Positions 26,440 to 35,060 of a stretch of DNA of 64,000 nucleotides are shown piece by piece. Under the pieces are notes generated by a model. It made no database searches. It worked only from the letters and a program-made list of their open reading frames with translations, and was not told where the DNA came from. The stretch's first letter is position 1. Every line of letters begins with the position of its first letter. The DNA comes from Shewanella mangrovi. GTDB lineage: Bacteria > Pseudomonadota > Gammaproteobacteria > Enterobacterales > Shewanellaceae. The stretch lies in NCBI RefSeq assembly GCF_000753795.1, contig NZ_JPEO01000001.1, positions 124,001-188,000 on the forward strand, in the 5' to 3' direction. The position numbers and the translations under genes were made by a program.

Positions 26440-27498
26440 TTATTTAGAACTAGAAGTAATACTTTGCATATTTAGTAGGAAATTCAGTCCTTGTTGCCGA
26501 ACTGCACTAGCAGTTTGCGCCTTTAGTAACAGGTCTTCTATATCTTTACCGCCTTTATCTAGGGCGCCATATATAATTTCTGGACTAGGAGATATGAAAG
26601 CTTTTGCCACCAAAGGAACCCAGCTGATAGTACGACCAAATACTTTTCTCCATAACTTTCCATTCTCTAGGGATATTTTTCTAGATAGCGATGTTAATTC
26701 AGGTTCAACTTTTGTCTTCACGAGATATTTTGCGGCATAATGGAAATCTTCGATTTCAGAAGTACCGATGCCAACAATATTTAATTCTTTCAAGTTGATA
26801 ATTTCATTCATTAAATTACTAACCAAAGATTGCATTGCCATACGAAAAGGAAGAAGTTCTTGAGATAACTTTTCTCTAATTTCCAATATTTCTTCAGGGT
26901 GTATTGAATTGGCACAAGGTAATGCCAAGTTCATACATTCATCAGCTATCATCCACGAGAGTTGTTCCGTAAAATTTCGTTTATCTATTTGTAGATAGCC
27001 ACTCAATTCAATATCGCTAACAGGAAGCATTTTATGTTCATCTATCGCAGATTTTTGCATTGCATAATGAAATGCGTCAATTTGCCCTAAACCTGACTTT
27101 TCAAACACTTCGGAGAAAGTATCGGTGTATTTACTTTTGTCATGTCTAAAAAAAGAATCAATATATTTTTTGCCAATATCAAGTATTTGAGGTGAATCCA
27201 TCTTGATGATTTCCTCAAATAGAAGGTTGTTCTTAGCGGTAAATGAATTCATCCTTTCTATTTTAGGGGGTAAAATATTATCCAGAGAATCTTTTAATTG
27301 GGGGACGAAATTATCAGATAGATCTTCTTGTGATATTTTTTCCATATTAGAGTCTATAACATTAGAAACATACAACTCATAAAAAGGTGGAAAAATATGT
27401 ATCTCATCAAAATAGATACACATATTAGTAAGCGACTTTCCATTCTGGATGGCTACATCTGACATGTATAGCGCTTTAAATTTATCACCTATCGACAT
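26440..27498 (-). CDS. Cassette protein of unknown function, 352 residues
   Basis: A 352-residue, AT-rich, mostly helical soluble protein with no signal peptide. The N-terminal part has LYMSDVAIQNG and IYFDEIHIFPPF, which looks like a beta-strand-loop core; the C-terminal part has helices around VPLVAKAFISPSPEIIYGAL. GGAG is five bases before the ATG. It lies in an integron cassette bounded by GCATAAC (27525-27531) and an attC (26363-26439). I do not recognise a family. Its size and layout recall proteins often seen in mobile defence loci, but no catalytic motif supports that. Confidence 0.65.
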   Translation of the reverse strand: MSIGDKFKALYMSDVAIQNGKSLTNMCIYFDEIHIFPPFYELYVSNVIDSNMEKISQEDLSDNFVPQLKDSLDNILPPKIERMNSFTAKNNLLFEEIIKMDSPQILDIGKKYIDSFFRHDKSKYTDTFSEVFEKSGLGQIDAFHYAMQKSAIDEHKMLPVSDIELSGYLQIDKRNFTEQLSWMIADECMNLALPCANSIHPEEILEIREKLSQELLPFRMAMQSLVSNLMNEIINLKELNIVGIGTSEIEDFHYAAKYLVKTKVEPELTSLSRKISLENGKLWRKVFGRTISWVPLVAKAFISPSPEIIYGALDKGGKDIEDLLLKAQTASAVRQQGLNFLLNMQSITSSSK

Positions 27499-27524
27499 TA
27501 ATACTCCGTATCACTTTAGAATAA

Positions 27525-27737
27525 GCATAACAGTTTATTAGTGCGCATGCGGGTTTACCTCGTTAGACCAGTGAAAACGCGCACAGTTAACTATTTGTAT
27601 GTAATGAACTTATCAGCATTTTGCTAAATTCACCATCTGGAAAAACGCGCATGCGCGTTTTTCAAACCTATTATCTAATTCATATAAGTTATAGGTTTTT
27701 GATTGTAAAAGAGTTTATTTATTCTGAAATGTGAAAA
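27525..27737. repeat. Cassette junction and cluster of TGCGCGTTTT boxes
   Basis: GCATAAC (27525-27531) is followed by AGTTTATTAG and then TGCGCATGCG. Boxes follow at 27570-27584 (GTGAAAACGCGCAC), 27640-27661 (a palindrome GAAAAACGCGC-AT-GCGCGTTTTTC) and 27722-27735 (GTGAAAACGCGCAC). The arrangement matches the cluster at 23038, but the box sequence differs. Confidence 0.6.
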
Positions 27738-28146
27738 CGCGCACAAAGTTGGGGCGGAAATCGTCATGATTTGAATATGACTGTCCGTCCAGCTTTTAGG
27801 GATTACGAGTAATTGCCAAATTTGAATAATTTAGATGAAAGGAACTGAGCTAGAACGTCTGCTTTTGGCTGCTTTACGGACGATGTGTTAACTATCTTCT
27901 GAGCATTCCTAATCTAAAACTAACACCAAAACTTGCAGGTGTACGCCGAGAATTCCCAGCACATGCGGACTTGTGGCCGTCGCCAGCATGGATGCTGGCG
28001 TCGAGCGTATAGGGACATATTCACAGCGTGCCACAAGGATGCGTGTGCATAAGCCCGCGGCAGGCGATTTAGCACATCAAGTGATACAAGCAAGATTTTG
28101 CTAAACAGATGAAAGTGCCAATTTTCAAGCAGCTTAAATTCCCCTT
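27738..28146. other. Intergenic stretch without recognised genes
   Basis: About 400 bases between the box cluster and repeat copy 2. A minus-strand frame through here runs into the repeat and has no ribosome site; I see no real gene. Confidence 0.55.
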
Positions 28147-28320
28147 CGGCGCAGCGTTTTGCGCCGTGGGGCGGCAGGGGGATTGATAAGGGGCGAAGCC
28201 GTCTAGCCCCCTTATCCTCTGGTGTGGAACGAGTATCACCGCTCACGCACATCCATGTGCTTCGCGATATTAATACTTCCTGTATGTCTTCCACGACTTT
28301 CGCAACCGTAGGTTGCAATC
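28147..28320 (-). repeat. Structured repeat, copy 2 (fuller copy)
   Basis: Inverted relative to copy 1 at 25162. It includes both conserved parts and 54 bases between them that copy 1 lacks, with a GCACATGGATGTGC hairpin. Copies 1 and 2 bracket the two AT-rich cassette genes at 25.4-27.5 kb. Confidence 0.85.
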
Positions 28321-28392
28321 ACGAAGTGATAAATCTTGCCAGCGGAAGCTAACCGCCAAGACGGTCGCCATCATCTGCGTGGAAAGCGCAAC

Positions 28393-28417
28393 AAAAAGCC
28401 CTCAACCGAGGGCTTTT
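28393..28417 (-). terminator. Terminator of the M14 peptidase gene
   Basis: AAAAAGCCCTC and GAGGGCTTTT around AACC. On the minus strand it ends in TTTTTG. Confidence 0.8.
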
Positions 28418-28457
28418 GCTTTACTCAAAAGTGCGATGCGCAATCGCACCACTCACC

Positions 28458-31184
28458 TTACCGCAAAGGCGTCGCGTGAGCTGCTGCTCGGAAGATAGTA
28501 TTCATCAACATCACATTCAAACTATCCAGATAACCACGGGCAGTTGGGTCTTGGGTGTAACCAATCACCATACCTTTACCAGTTGGTTGGTAGATCAAAA
28601 ACGGTTTGTAGGCCAGTTGCTGACGGTTTTGTTGCCACATGTAACCGCTGGCGAGCAGGTGTTTCTCGTCGCTAAACCAAGCCACGTTTTTACCGGAGGC
28701 TAGTTTGATAGGAGTGAACATATCGTTGCCGACCACCAATGACACCACTTCTGGTTTTACGCCAGCGGTGAGCCAATGCTCTTGGTCAACTTCCACATTG
28801 GCTAACACGCCTGAGACATGATCCGGCAACTCTTTCGGGTTTTCGATACGGCTGATCAGTTCATCGTGCGATTTGATCAAAGTTCCCGCAACGCGGTTGT
28901 CGTCGCTCTTGTCATCTGGCTTATCGCTTGGCGCGTCTTTATTTTCGGCGCGGTAGGCGAGTTCTTGCTGCACATCAATCAAGCCTGCTTTTGCTGTTGA
29001 AGCAAAACGAGTGGCGTCATCAAGCGTGATTAACACGCCGCCTTGTTTAACCCAGTTTTTCAGGTTGGCGGCACCACTTTCACCTAAGGCTTGGCTGTAA
29101 TCGCCAGATGGCAAAATCAGCACTTGGTAATCGCTCAAATCGCTGTGCGCCAGTTGCGCGCTGCGAATGGCGGTGACTGGCCAGTTGAACTCTTGCTCAA
29201 TCACAAAGCGAGTATTACCGGCGTTGAGTGAGCTGGTTGGCGCATCCCATGCCATGGCGATTTTCGGTGCGGTCATGGTGACGGTGTTTTCACTGCCAAA
29301 GTTTGGCCCTTTGATGACCCAGCTGGAATCTACGCCGGTCACTTGCGCGCCGGTGTCGTTAGCGATTTGCTGCACTTTGGCGGCTAAGTCGGCGTCATTG
29401 GCTTTGACTTCAACAATTAGCGAGCCAGCGGGGTAGTTGTGGTTATCGCCAGTGGTAAAGGCTTTGTCGGCACTTTTTACGCGAATGCCTTGGCGCAATG
29501 CAGCGGTGAGGAAACGGCCGCTGGCCATATCACCCCACGGCACTAAGTAGGCCACTTTGGCGTTCGGGTTTACTACTTTGCCTTGCAGCGGCGCATCGGC
29601 GCTAACGCTGTGGCTAGCAACGTCGATGGCATCGTCGCAGCTGTAGCTATCAACGTTGTACATCAACGGCAGTGACCACGCGGTGACGTCGTAGATCTCG
29701 TCGTGCAACTTACGGGCGCGGCGGCGTTCTTGCTCGGTCAAAAACGGTTTATCCATATCCACTTGCTGCGTGAATAGCGTTTTGACAAAGCGGCCGCGTG
29801 GCTGGGCGGTATCAATCACATAAGCGCCTGCGCTGTAATCTTTGCCACAAGCGCTAAAGGCTTTGTCAGCTTGGCGTACTTCGACACCGTGTTTAGCCAT
29901 TAAGGTCGCCAGTTTGTGGCTGCCGGCTAAGTCATCGCTGGCGGGCAGAATAAAGCTGCGCTCGTCATCGTCTTTACCCGCTTTGATGGCATCAACTTGA
30001 TATTGATAGAAATCGGTCAGCAGTTTTTCACGATTATCCGCTGCGGTTTCGGCGGTGGCGAGTGAGGCAACAAAATGCTTCTGCACGGTGTCGATAAAGG
30101 TGAGGATATCGCCGTTGGTTTTTTTGAAATGATCGCCGCGCGCTGAGGCCACTTCATAGGTGGCGGCCGAGGCACCGTAAAAGGTCGGCCAGCTATCGCC
30201 GTAACCTGGATAAAAGCCGTCAAATACTTCGCGGGTGTAGTAATCAAAACCAAACTCATCAAAGTATTTGGCGTTGTTTTTGCCCACCAAGGTGTTGTTG
30301 GCGATCTGCGTTTTGCTCATGTGTGGATTGAATGGATCGGCCGCCGGTACAAAGAAGTAACTGGCGTCGCCTTGCATCTCGTGCAAGTCGACCACAATGT
30401 TCGGTTTGTACTTGAGCAGCGCTTTAATGCGGCCAGCGGTTTCGGGTTGGGTGATGGTGAGCCAATCACGGTTCATATCAAACAGATAGTGGTTGCTGCG
30501 ACCGCGTGGCCACGGCTCGTTATGCTCAACGCTCAAACGATCGCTGCTCGGTTGCATCCCCACGGTCTGATAGTAAAAGTTGATAAAACGCATGCGGCCA
30601 TCAGGGTTTTGCAGTGGGTCGATAAACACCACGGTATTGGCAAAAATTTTATCGACCATCGCGTCGTTTTGGCTGGCGAGCAGGTGGTAGGCGGTCATCA
30701 TTGCCGCATCGGTACTGCTGATCTCATTGCCGTGCACACTGTGCTCTAACCACACTGACGAGGGCAGTTGCTTAATCAGCTTTTTGGCTTGCTGTTTATC
30801 GGTCTTACGTGGATCGGCCAGCTGTTGCATATCGGCGCTGAATTGATCTAGATGCGCCAGCGTGTCCGGCTTGGCGATCGCAGCATAGATCAGTTGGCGG
30901 CCTTCCCAGGTGGTGCCGTAATCAAACAGTTTGATGCGATCCGGCGCGGCTTTGGCGAGTGCTTCAAAGTAGCGCAGCATGTCGCTGTGGGTGGTGATGC
31001 GTTCACCTAAGTTGTAACCCAATACTTGTTTGATAGTGGGAATGTTGGCGGCGTACTGCGCCCCCGGCCACAGCGGTGCGGTGCTGTCAGCTGAAACCGT
31101 GGCTTGCAGCGGCGCGGCGGTGACAGAGCTGCCAGTTAATGCAAGGATGGCGATAATTGATGAGGTTAACAGTGAGGTTTTCAT
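28458..31184 (-). CDS. Secreted M14-family zinc carboxypeptidase-like protein
   Basis: A 908-residue exported metallopeptidase. A signal peptide (LLTSSIIAILALTGSSVTAA) is followed by a peptidase M14 domain: WLEHSVHGNEISS provides the first His and Glu zinc ligands, INPDGR-like FIDPLQNPDGRMRF and FDMNRDW the substrate pocket, and VVDLHEMQG the third ligand. The C-terminal half, from about residue 400, is a large extra region with a glutamine-amidotransferase-like fold around YQVLILPSGDYSQ and WVKQGGVLITLDD. It likely trims peptides in the periplasm or outside the cell. It stands alone. Confidence 0.9.
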   Translation of the reverse strand: MKTSLLTSSIIAILALTGSSVTAAPLQATVSADSTAPLWPGAQYAANIPTIKQVLGYNLGERITTHSDMLRYFEALAKAAPDRIKLFDYGTTWEGRQLIYAAIAKPDTLAHLDQFSADMQQLADPRKTDKQQAKKLIKQLPSSVWLEHSVHGNEISSTDAAMMTAYHLLASQNDAMVDKIFANTVVFIDPLQNPDGRMRFINFYYQTVGMQPSSDRLSVEHNEPWPRGRSNHYLFDMNRDWLTITQPETAGRIKALLKYKPNIVVDLHEMQGDASYFFVPAADPFNPHMSKTQIANNTLVGKNNAKYFDEFGFDYYTREVFDGFYPGYGDSWPTFYGASAATYEVASARGDHFKKTNGDILTFIDTVQKHFVASLATAETAADNREKLLTDFYQYQVDAIKAGKDDDERSFILPASDDLAGSHKLATLMAKHGVEVRQADKAFSACGKDYSAGAYVIDTAQPRGRFVKTLFTQQVDMDKPFLTEQERRRARKLHDEIYDVTAWSLPLMYNVDSYSCDDAIDVASHSVSADAPLQGKVVNPNAKVAYLVPWGDMASGRFLTAALRQGIRVKSADKAFTTGDNHNYPAGSLIVEVKANDADLAAKVQQIANDTGAQVTGVDSSWVIKGPNFGSENTVTMTAPKIAMAWDAPTSSLNAGNTRFVIEQEFNWPVTAIRSAQLAHSDLSDYQVLILPSGDYSQALGESGAANLKNWVKQGGVLITLDDATRFASTAKAGLIDVQQELAYRAENKDAPSDKPDDKSDDNRVAGTLIKSHDELISRIENPKELPDHVSGVLANVEVDQEHWLTAGVKPEVVSLVVGNDMFTPIKLASGKNVAWFSDEKHLLASGYMWQQNRQQLAYKPFLIYQPTGKGMVIGYTQDPTARGYLDSLNVMLMNTIFRAAAHATPLR

Positions 31185-31406
31185 CCGCTTTTCTTTTAAT
31201 TATGGGCTTATTTTGTAGCGATAATGCTAACGATTGGCGCGCCGACAAACAAAGTAAGAATTGTCACTGAGTATTACCAATGTTGTGGCTAACTCGGCAT
31301 TCTTACTGGCTTTGAGCCAAACTCGGCAGGGGCGGTTGTGCATGTTACAATTCGCGCCCTGCACTGATTTGAGTACGCCAATAATTAACCACGAGAGAGT
31401 CCACGA

Positions 31407-31841
31407 GTGTCGAAACTGAAGCCCGATGTCACCATTTTACAGTCCGGTATTTTTAGCAAATGGGATGAACACAGTGACGAATTGCCTAAGTTCCTCAAAG
31501 CGACAGTGCATATTCCCGCTGAAATCGACATTGAATTTGGTTTCGTGGCGCAGATCCGTAAGGCTAAGAACCAACTGATGCGTTACTGTATTTATCATCC
31601 CGACATCACCGATGAAGACGGGGAAGTGATGGCACCGTTTGATGGTGAAGTATATGTGGAGTCAAACGATTGGAAATTCTTTCTTGGTGACACCATTTGG
31701 GCGCCGTTGAGCAATAAAGTCGGTCGTTGGCGCATGACCTTGGAGATCCGCGGCAAGGTCGTCGCTGAGCAAAGTTTTAAGGTGCATCATACTGACGAAG
31801 AACAGCAGATCTCCGCATTCTGGAAACGGCGCGGTTTTTAA
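31407..31841 (+). CDS. DUF3859-like protein
   Basis: A 144-residue soluble protein with strand-rich pattern (VTILQSGIF, AEIDIEFGFVAQI, GRWRMTLEIRGKVVAEQSF), matching the DUF3859 group found in marine gammaproteobacteria. Start GTG 31407 with GAGAG upstream. Function unknown. It converges with a GH43 gene across a shared terminator. Confidence 0.78.
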   Translation: MSKLKPDVTILQSGIFSKWDEHSDELPKFLKATVHIPAEIDIEFGFVAQIRKAKNQLMRYCIYHPDITDEDGEVMAPFDGEVYVESNDWKFFLGDTIWAPLSNKVGRWRMTLEIRGKVVAEQSFKVHHTDEEQQISAFWKRRGF

Positions 31842-31853
31842 ACGTCTGATAAT

Positions 31854-31883
31854 AAAAAAGCCCCGCGTAGATGGGGCTTTTTT
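31854..31883. terminator. Bidirectional terminator between DUF3859 and GH43 genes
   Basis: AAAAAAGCCCC and GGGGCTTTTTT form a stem, with an A run and T run on either side. Confidence 0.9.
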
Positions 31884-31902
31884 ATTGGTTCAACTTAACG
31901 GC

Positions 31903-32928
31903 TTAGTCGCCTTGCTCCTCGTGGAACACTGGAAAGCCATTAGCATCCCAATACAGCGCGCGAGCGCGGGCATGACGGTTCGGGTCGGTCAGCGGATTAC
32001 CGCGCAGCTTTTGATAGTCACGGCTGTGGTAAATCATCAAATCGGTTTTGCCATCTTCCGCTAGGGTAAAGCTGTTATGGCCTGGGCCGTAACGACCAAC
32101 GGCCGCATTGGTGGTAAACACTGGCGTTGGGTTCTTGTGCCAGCTGTTGCTGTCGAGCAGATCGCTACCGGCATCGGCCCATAGTAGGCCCATGGCGTAA
32201 CGTTCATCGGTGGCGCTGGCAGAATACGTTACAAACACGCGGCCATTGCGTTCAATTACTGCCGGGCCTTCATTCACTTTATAGCCTTGTACTTCCCAAT
32301 CGAGTTCTGGCTCGCTCAGTTTCACCACTGGGCCAGTGATGCTGGTGGGCGAGTCCATTTCAGCAATCCACAATGCTGAGTTATAGCTGCGGGCTTTATC
32401 TTGCTGCGCCCACAATAGGTAGCGTTTGCCGTTATGGACAAAGGTGGTGGCATCCAGTGAGAAACTGTCCCACGGGGTTTTGATGCGGCCTTCCTCTTTC
32501 CACTTGCCTTGCGTCGGGTCTTTACTCGGGTTTGACAGCACATACATACGAATGTTGCCCGGTTTGTTGGCAATGCCTGCGGCCACATAGATGTACCACA
32601 CGCCATCAATGCGGTGCAGCTCCGGCGCCCAAATGGTGTCGCTCATTGGGCCGCTGTCGTTTTTATGCCACACCACTTTTGGCTCGACAATTTTCAGATC
32701 GTTCAGTTGGCAGGCTTGGCGGATTTCCAGCTGATCAAACTTAGGTGAGGTGCCAATAAAGTCGTAGCAGCCGGTGTCTGGGTCTCGATAAATAAATGGG
32801 TCGGCACGTTGAGTGACAATGGGGTTATCAATGTTCAGGCTATCGTTGGCCTGTGCATTATGGCCAAACAGCACTAATGCAGGGAGCAGTTTTACTGCCA
32901 ATGAGCAGGTTTTCCGAAGTGTCGACAT
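31903..32928 (-). CDS. Secreted glycoside hydrolase family 43 enzyme
   Basis: A 341-residue exported five-bladed beta-propeller glycosidase, probably an arabinosidase or arabinofuranosidase. A signal peptide ends near GHNAQA. The GH43 catalytic triad appears as Asp43 in RADPFIYRD (base), Asp in SFSLDATTF (pKa modulator) and Glu in KVNEGPAVIERNG (acid). The late histidine for calcium is in GPGHNSFT. No other sugar-degradation genes surround it, so the target polymer is unknown. Confidence 0.9.
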   Translation of the reverse strand: MSTLRKTCSLAVKLLPALVLFGHNAQANDSLNIDNPIVTQRADPFIYRDPDTGCYDFIGTSPKFDQLEIRQACQLNDLKIVEPKVVWHKNDSGPMSDTIWAPELHRIDGVWYIYVAAGIANKPGNIRMYVLSNPSKDPTQGKWKEEGRIKTPWDSFSLDATTFVHNGKRYLLWAQQDKARSYNSALWIAEMDSPTSITGPVVKLSEPELDWEVQGYKVNEGPAVIERNGRVFVTYSASATDERYAMGLLWADAGSDLLDSNSWHKNPTPVFTTNAAVGRYGPGHNSFTLAEDGKTDLMIYHSRDYQKLRGNPLTDPNRHARARALYWDANGFPVFHEEQGD

Positions 32929-33088
32929 TGGGTTCCTCGTTTTTTACTGCGAAGTGGAGATATGAACACGCCGCAATAACGACGTGGAAAGTTAATTTTA
33001 ATATTGTAATATTAATAAGGAAGTCATTTCAGCTTGAATTATGTGCGGCAGCGCAGAAAACCTTGAGTCGTTATTGATAGTTATGCAT

Positions 33089-33115
33089 AAAAAAGCGCTC
33101 ATGAGAGAGCGCTTT
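33089..33115 (-). terminator. Terminator of the porin/cytochrome/flavoprotein operon
   Basis: GCGCTC and GAGCGC around ATGAGA, followed on the minus strand by six T residues. Confidence 0.85.
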
Positions 33116-33195
33116 GAATTCCAACATATTGTAGATAGGTGACGGGAAACTCGATTTCAACAAGGGACGGAAAATCGAGCCACAATCAGATGTTG

Positions 33196-34458
33196 TTAAT
33201 GACCTAGACTGAACTTGTAGTTAATACGGATACGAGTTTCTTTTGAACCCTCGTTCATATTGCTCCAGTCGACATCCTGGTAAGACAGACTCAGTGATAA
33301 GCCATCTAATGCACTGTTGAATTGGTCAGTAAAGTCATATTTCACAAAGTAGTCGACTTCGTTGTTGGCACCGGGATAGACCGTTAAATCCAGTGGGCGA
33401 TTATATTTCGCCCACCACACCATGGCACTCAGACCTTTCAAACCAATACGGCCGAAGTCATAACCTGTTTTCACCCCACGAGCCACTTCACCTGCCGCAA
33501 ACGAGGTTTGATACGCTTGCATGATGATACGACCAAAGCCCCAAGGGCCTAAAAAGTCCGTGTCTCCGGTTTTGGTCCATTCGAACTCGGTGTAGAAACC
33601 TTTGTATTTCACCCCAGACTCTAAACCGTATTGATAGGTATCGATTGGTTCGTCAGCTAACTTTTTACCGGTCGCGATTTGACGAGCCCAAGAGGGCATA
33701 ACGAACACTTCCACATCACCAAATTGCTTGCTTACTTTTGCGCGAAGGTAGTGCATGTTGATGATATCTTCCATGTGATAGGTCCATGCTTCCACTTTAC
33801 TTTGGAAGCCAAGAGCATCGGTAGGGAGGTTGTATCTTGCGCCCAGTACAATCATAGGCTTGTTGTGTGCATCTTCATCACTTGAAAGCACCAGCGACAT
33901 ATTGCTGTAGTCGCTGTCGTGCCAACCGGAGTAGTCTTTAATATAGTAAGCATGCAGTTCTAAGTCTTTGACACTGCGGTTAATCATGGTGAAACCGCGG
34001 TAGGTTTTTGGCAAAATTTCGCAGTAGTCATGCCACATCAACGGCGTATAGATTTCTTGAGCGCCGTACGTAAACGTAGTGCCATTCCAGTCTTTACGGA
34101 TATGGTATTCCAGCATTTTGTTATAACCATCATGGTGATTACCGACACCATTGTCCTGTAGCAGGTTATAACCAGCATCATTTTTACTGTTGAATACTGG
34201 GTTAGCAGAAGCAAAGGTCAAGCCTGTGCTCCAACCATCATAAGTTGCTGAGCGTAGATAAGCTGTGCCGCCAAATGCGGTGTCACTGCCAGTTGTTTTA
34301 CCACCAGTTTCTAGTCGATATGAGTAGAGTTTCAGTTCACCATCTACGGTACCTTTTGAGAACATCTCTGACAGTGAGTTTGCTTCTGTAGCATAAACAC
34401 TGTGGATGCACCCGGCGAGCATTGTCATCCCAAATAACAAGCTGATTTTTTTATTCAT
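33196..34458 (-). CDS. Outer-membrane porin, OprD-like, of the flavoprotein operon
   Basis: A 420-residue outer-membrane beta-barrel. A signal peptide (LLFGMTMLAGCIHSVYA) leads into alternating amphipathic strands, rich in Tyr, Trp and Gly, with a C-terminal aromatic strand (RIRINYKFSLGH). It fits the OprD/substrate-specific porin group seen next to periplasmic reductases in Shewanella. I start at the second ATG (34458) because GGAGG lies five bases before it and only two before the first. It follows the flavoprotein and cytochrome genes on the same strand, and probably brings their acceptor into the periplasm. Confidence 0.82.
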   Translation of the reverse strand: MNKKISLLFGMTMLAGCIHSVYATEANSLSEMFSKGTVDGELKLYSYRLETGGKTTGSDTAFGGTAYLRSATYDGWSTGLTFASANPVFNSKNDAGYNLLQDNGVGNHHDGYNKMLEYHIRKDWNGTTFTYGAQEIYTPLMWHDYCEILPKTYRGFTMINRSVKDLELHAYYIKDYSGWHDSDYSNMSLVLSSDEDAHNKPMIVLGARYNLPTDALGFQSKVEAWTYHMEDIINMHYLRAKVSKQFGDVEVFVMPSWARQIATGKKLADEPIDTYQYGLESGVKYKGFYTEFEWTKTGDTDFLGPWGFGRIIMQAYQTSFAAGEVARGVKTGYDFGRIGLKGLSAMVWWAKYNRPLDLTVYPGANNEVDYFVKYDFTDQFNSALDGLSLSLSYQDVDWSNMNEGSKETRIRINYKFSLGH

Positions 34459-34622
34459 CATAGCCTCCGAGCGATTTATTTTTCGCCTCGAGATGCCACC
34501 TGACATTAATTCAGGTGGCTCGTTTATATTTATTTTGGCAACACTAACCCCATTCAATATTTCTTATTGAATTGAATTAATATTTAATCTAGAAATTTAT
34601 TTTATATTTATAGATGCTTTGG

Positions 34623-35018
34623 TTACGGAATTTTCCAACCGAATGTATGGCACTTATAACATACAGAGTCTTGCTCTTTTGATTCACTGTGGCCTTTGTG
34701 ACAATTATCGCACGAGAGTTTTCCTAAGTGGTTGTCATGTGGATTGGCATCATCTAGATATAATCCTGGACCGCCTTCATAAATAGATTGTTTATAGGTT
34801 TTTTTCGCTAAGCCTTCCCAGCCTCCATGACATTTTAAACAACGGTCTGCTTCAATTTGTGGATTATCAGCACTGCCATGACAAGAGGTACATTTTAATC
34901 CTTTTGCCATATGTTTTTGTGCCAGAAACTGATCGCTTGGTGCTGCCGCGACATTATAAGCAGCGACCATCGCAAACAGGGATAGTAAAACTCCTGTTAT
35001 TAATTTTTTCATTTTCAT
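34623..35018 (-). CDS. Periplasmic tetraheme cytochrome c
   Basis: A 131-residue exported cytochrome with four CxxCH heme sites at residues 43-47, 60-64, 103-107 and 120-124. Signal peptide ends near NVAAA. The heme spacing matches the N-terminal cytochrome domain of flavocytochrome fumarate reductase, here made as a separate subunit, as in the methacrylate and related two-protein reductases. It lies 42 bases after the flavoprotein gene and most likely passes electrons from a quinol-oxidising CymA-type cytochrome to it. An alternative start is the ATG two codons in. Confidence 0.9.
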   Translation of the reverse strand: MKMKKLITGVLLSLFAMVAAYNVAAAPSDQFLAQKHMAKGLKCTSCHGSADNPQIEADRCLKCHGGWEGLAKKTYKQSIYEGGPGLYLDDANPHDNHLGKLSCDNCHKGHSESKEQDSVCYKCHTFGWKIP

Positions 35019-35060
35019 CTACCTAGAATTCTTAAATTGAAATTAAACGGTTAGTTCGTC

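Noticed and set aside
23050..28235. CRISPR array
   Set aside because: The repeats are few, unevenly spaced and palindromic in different ways; no regular spacer pattern or cas genes.
27920..28318. 132-residue minus-strand frame
   Set aside because: Same reason: it is the frame across repeat copy 2.
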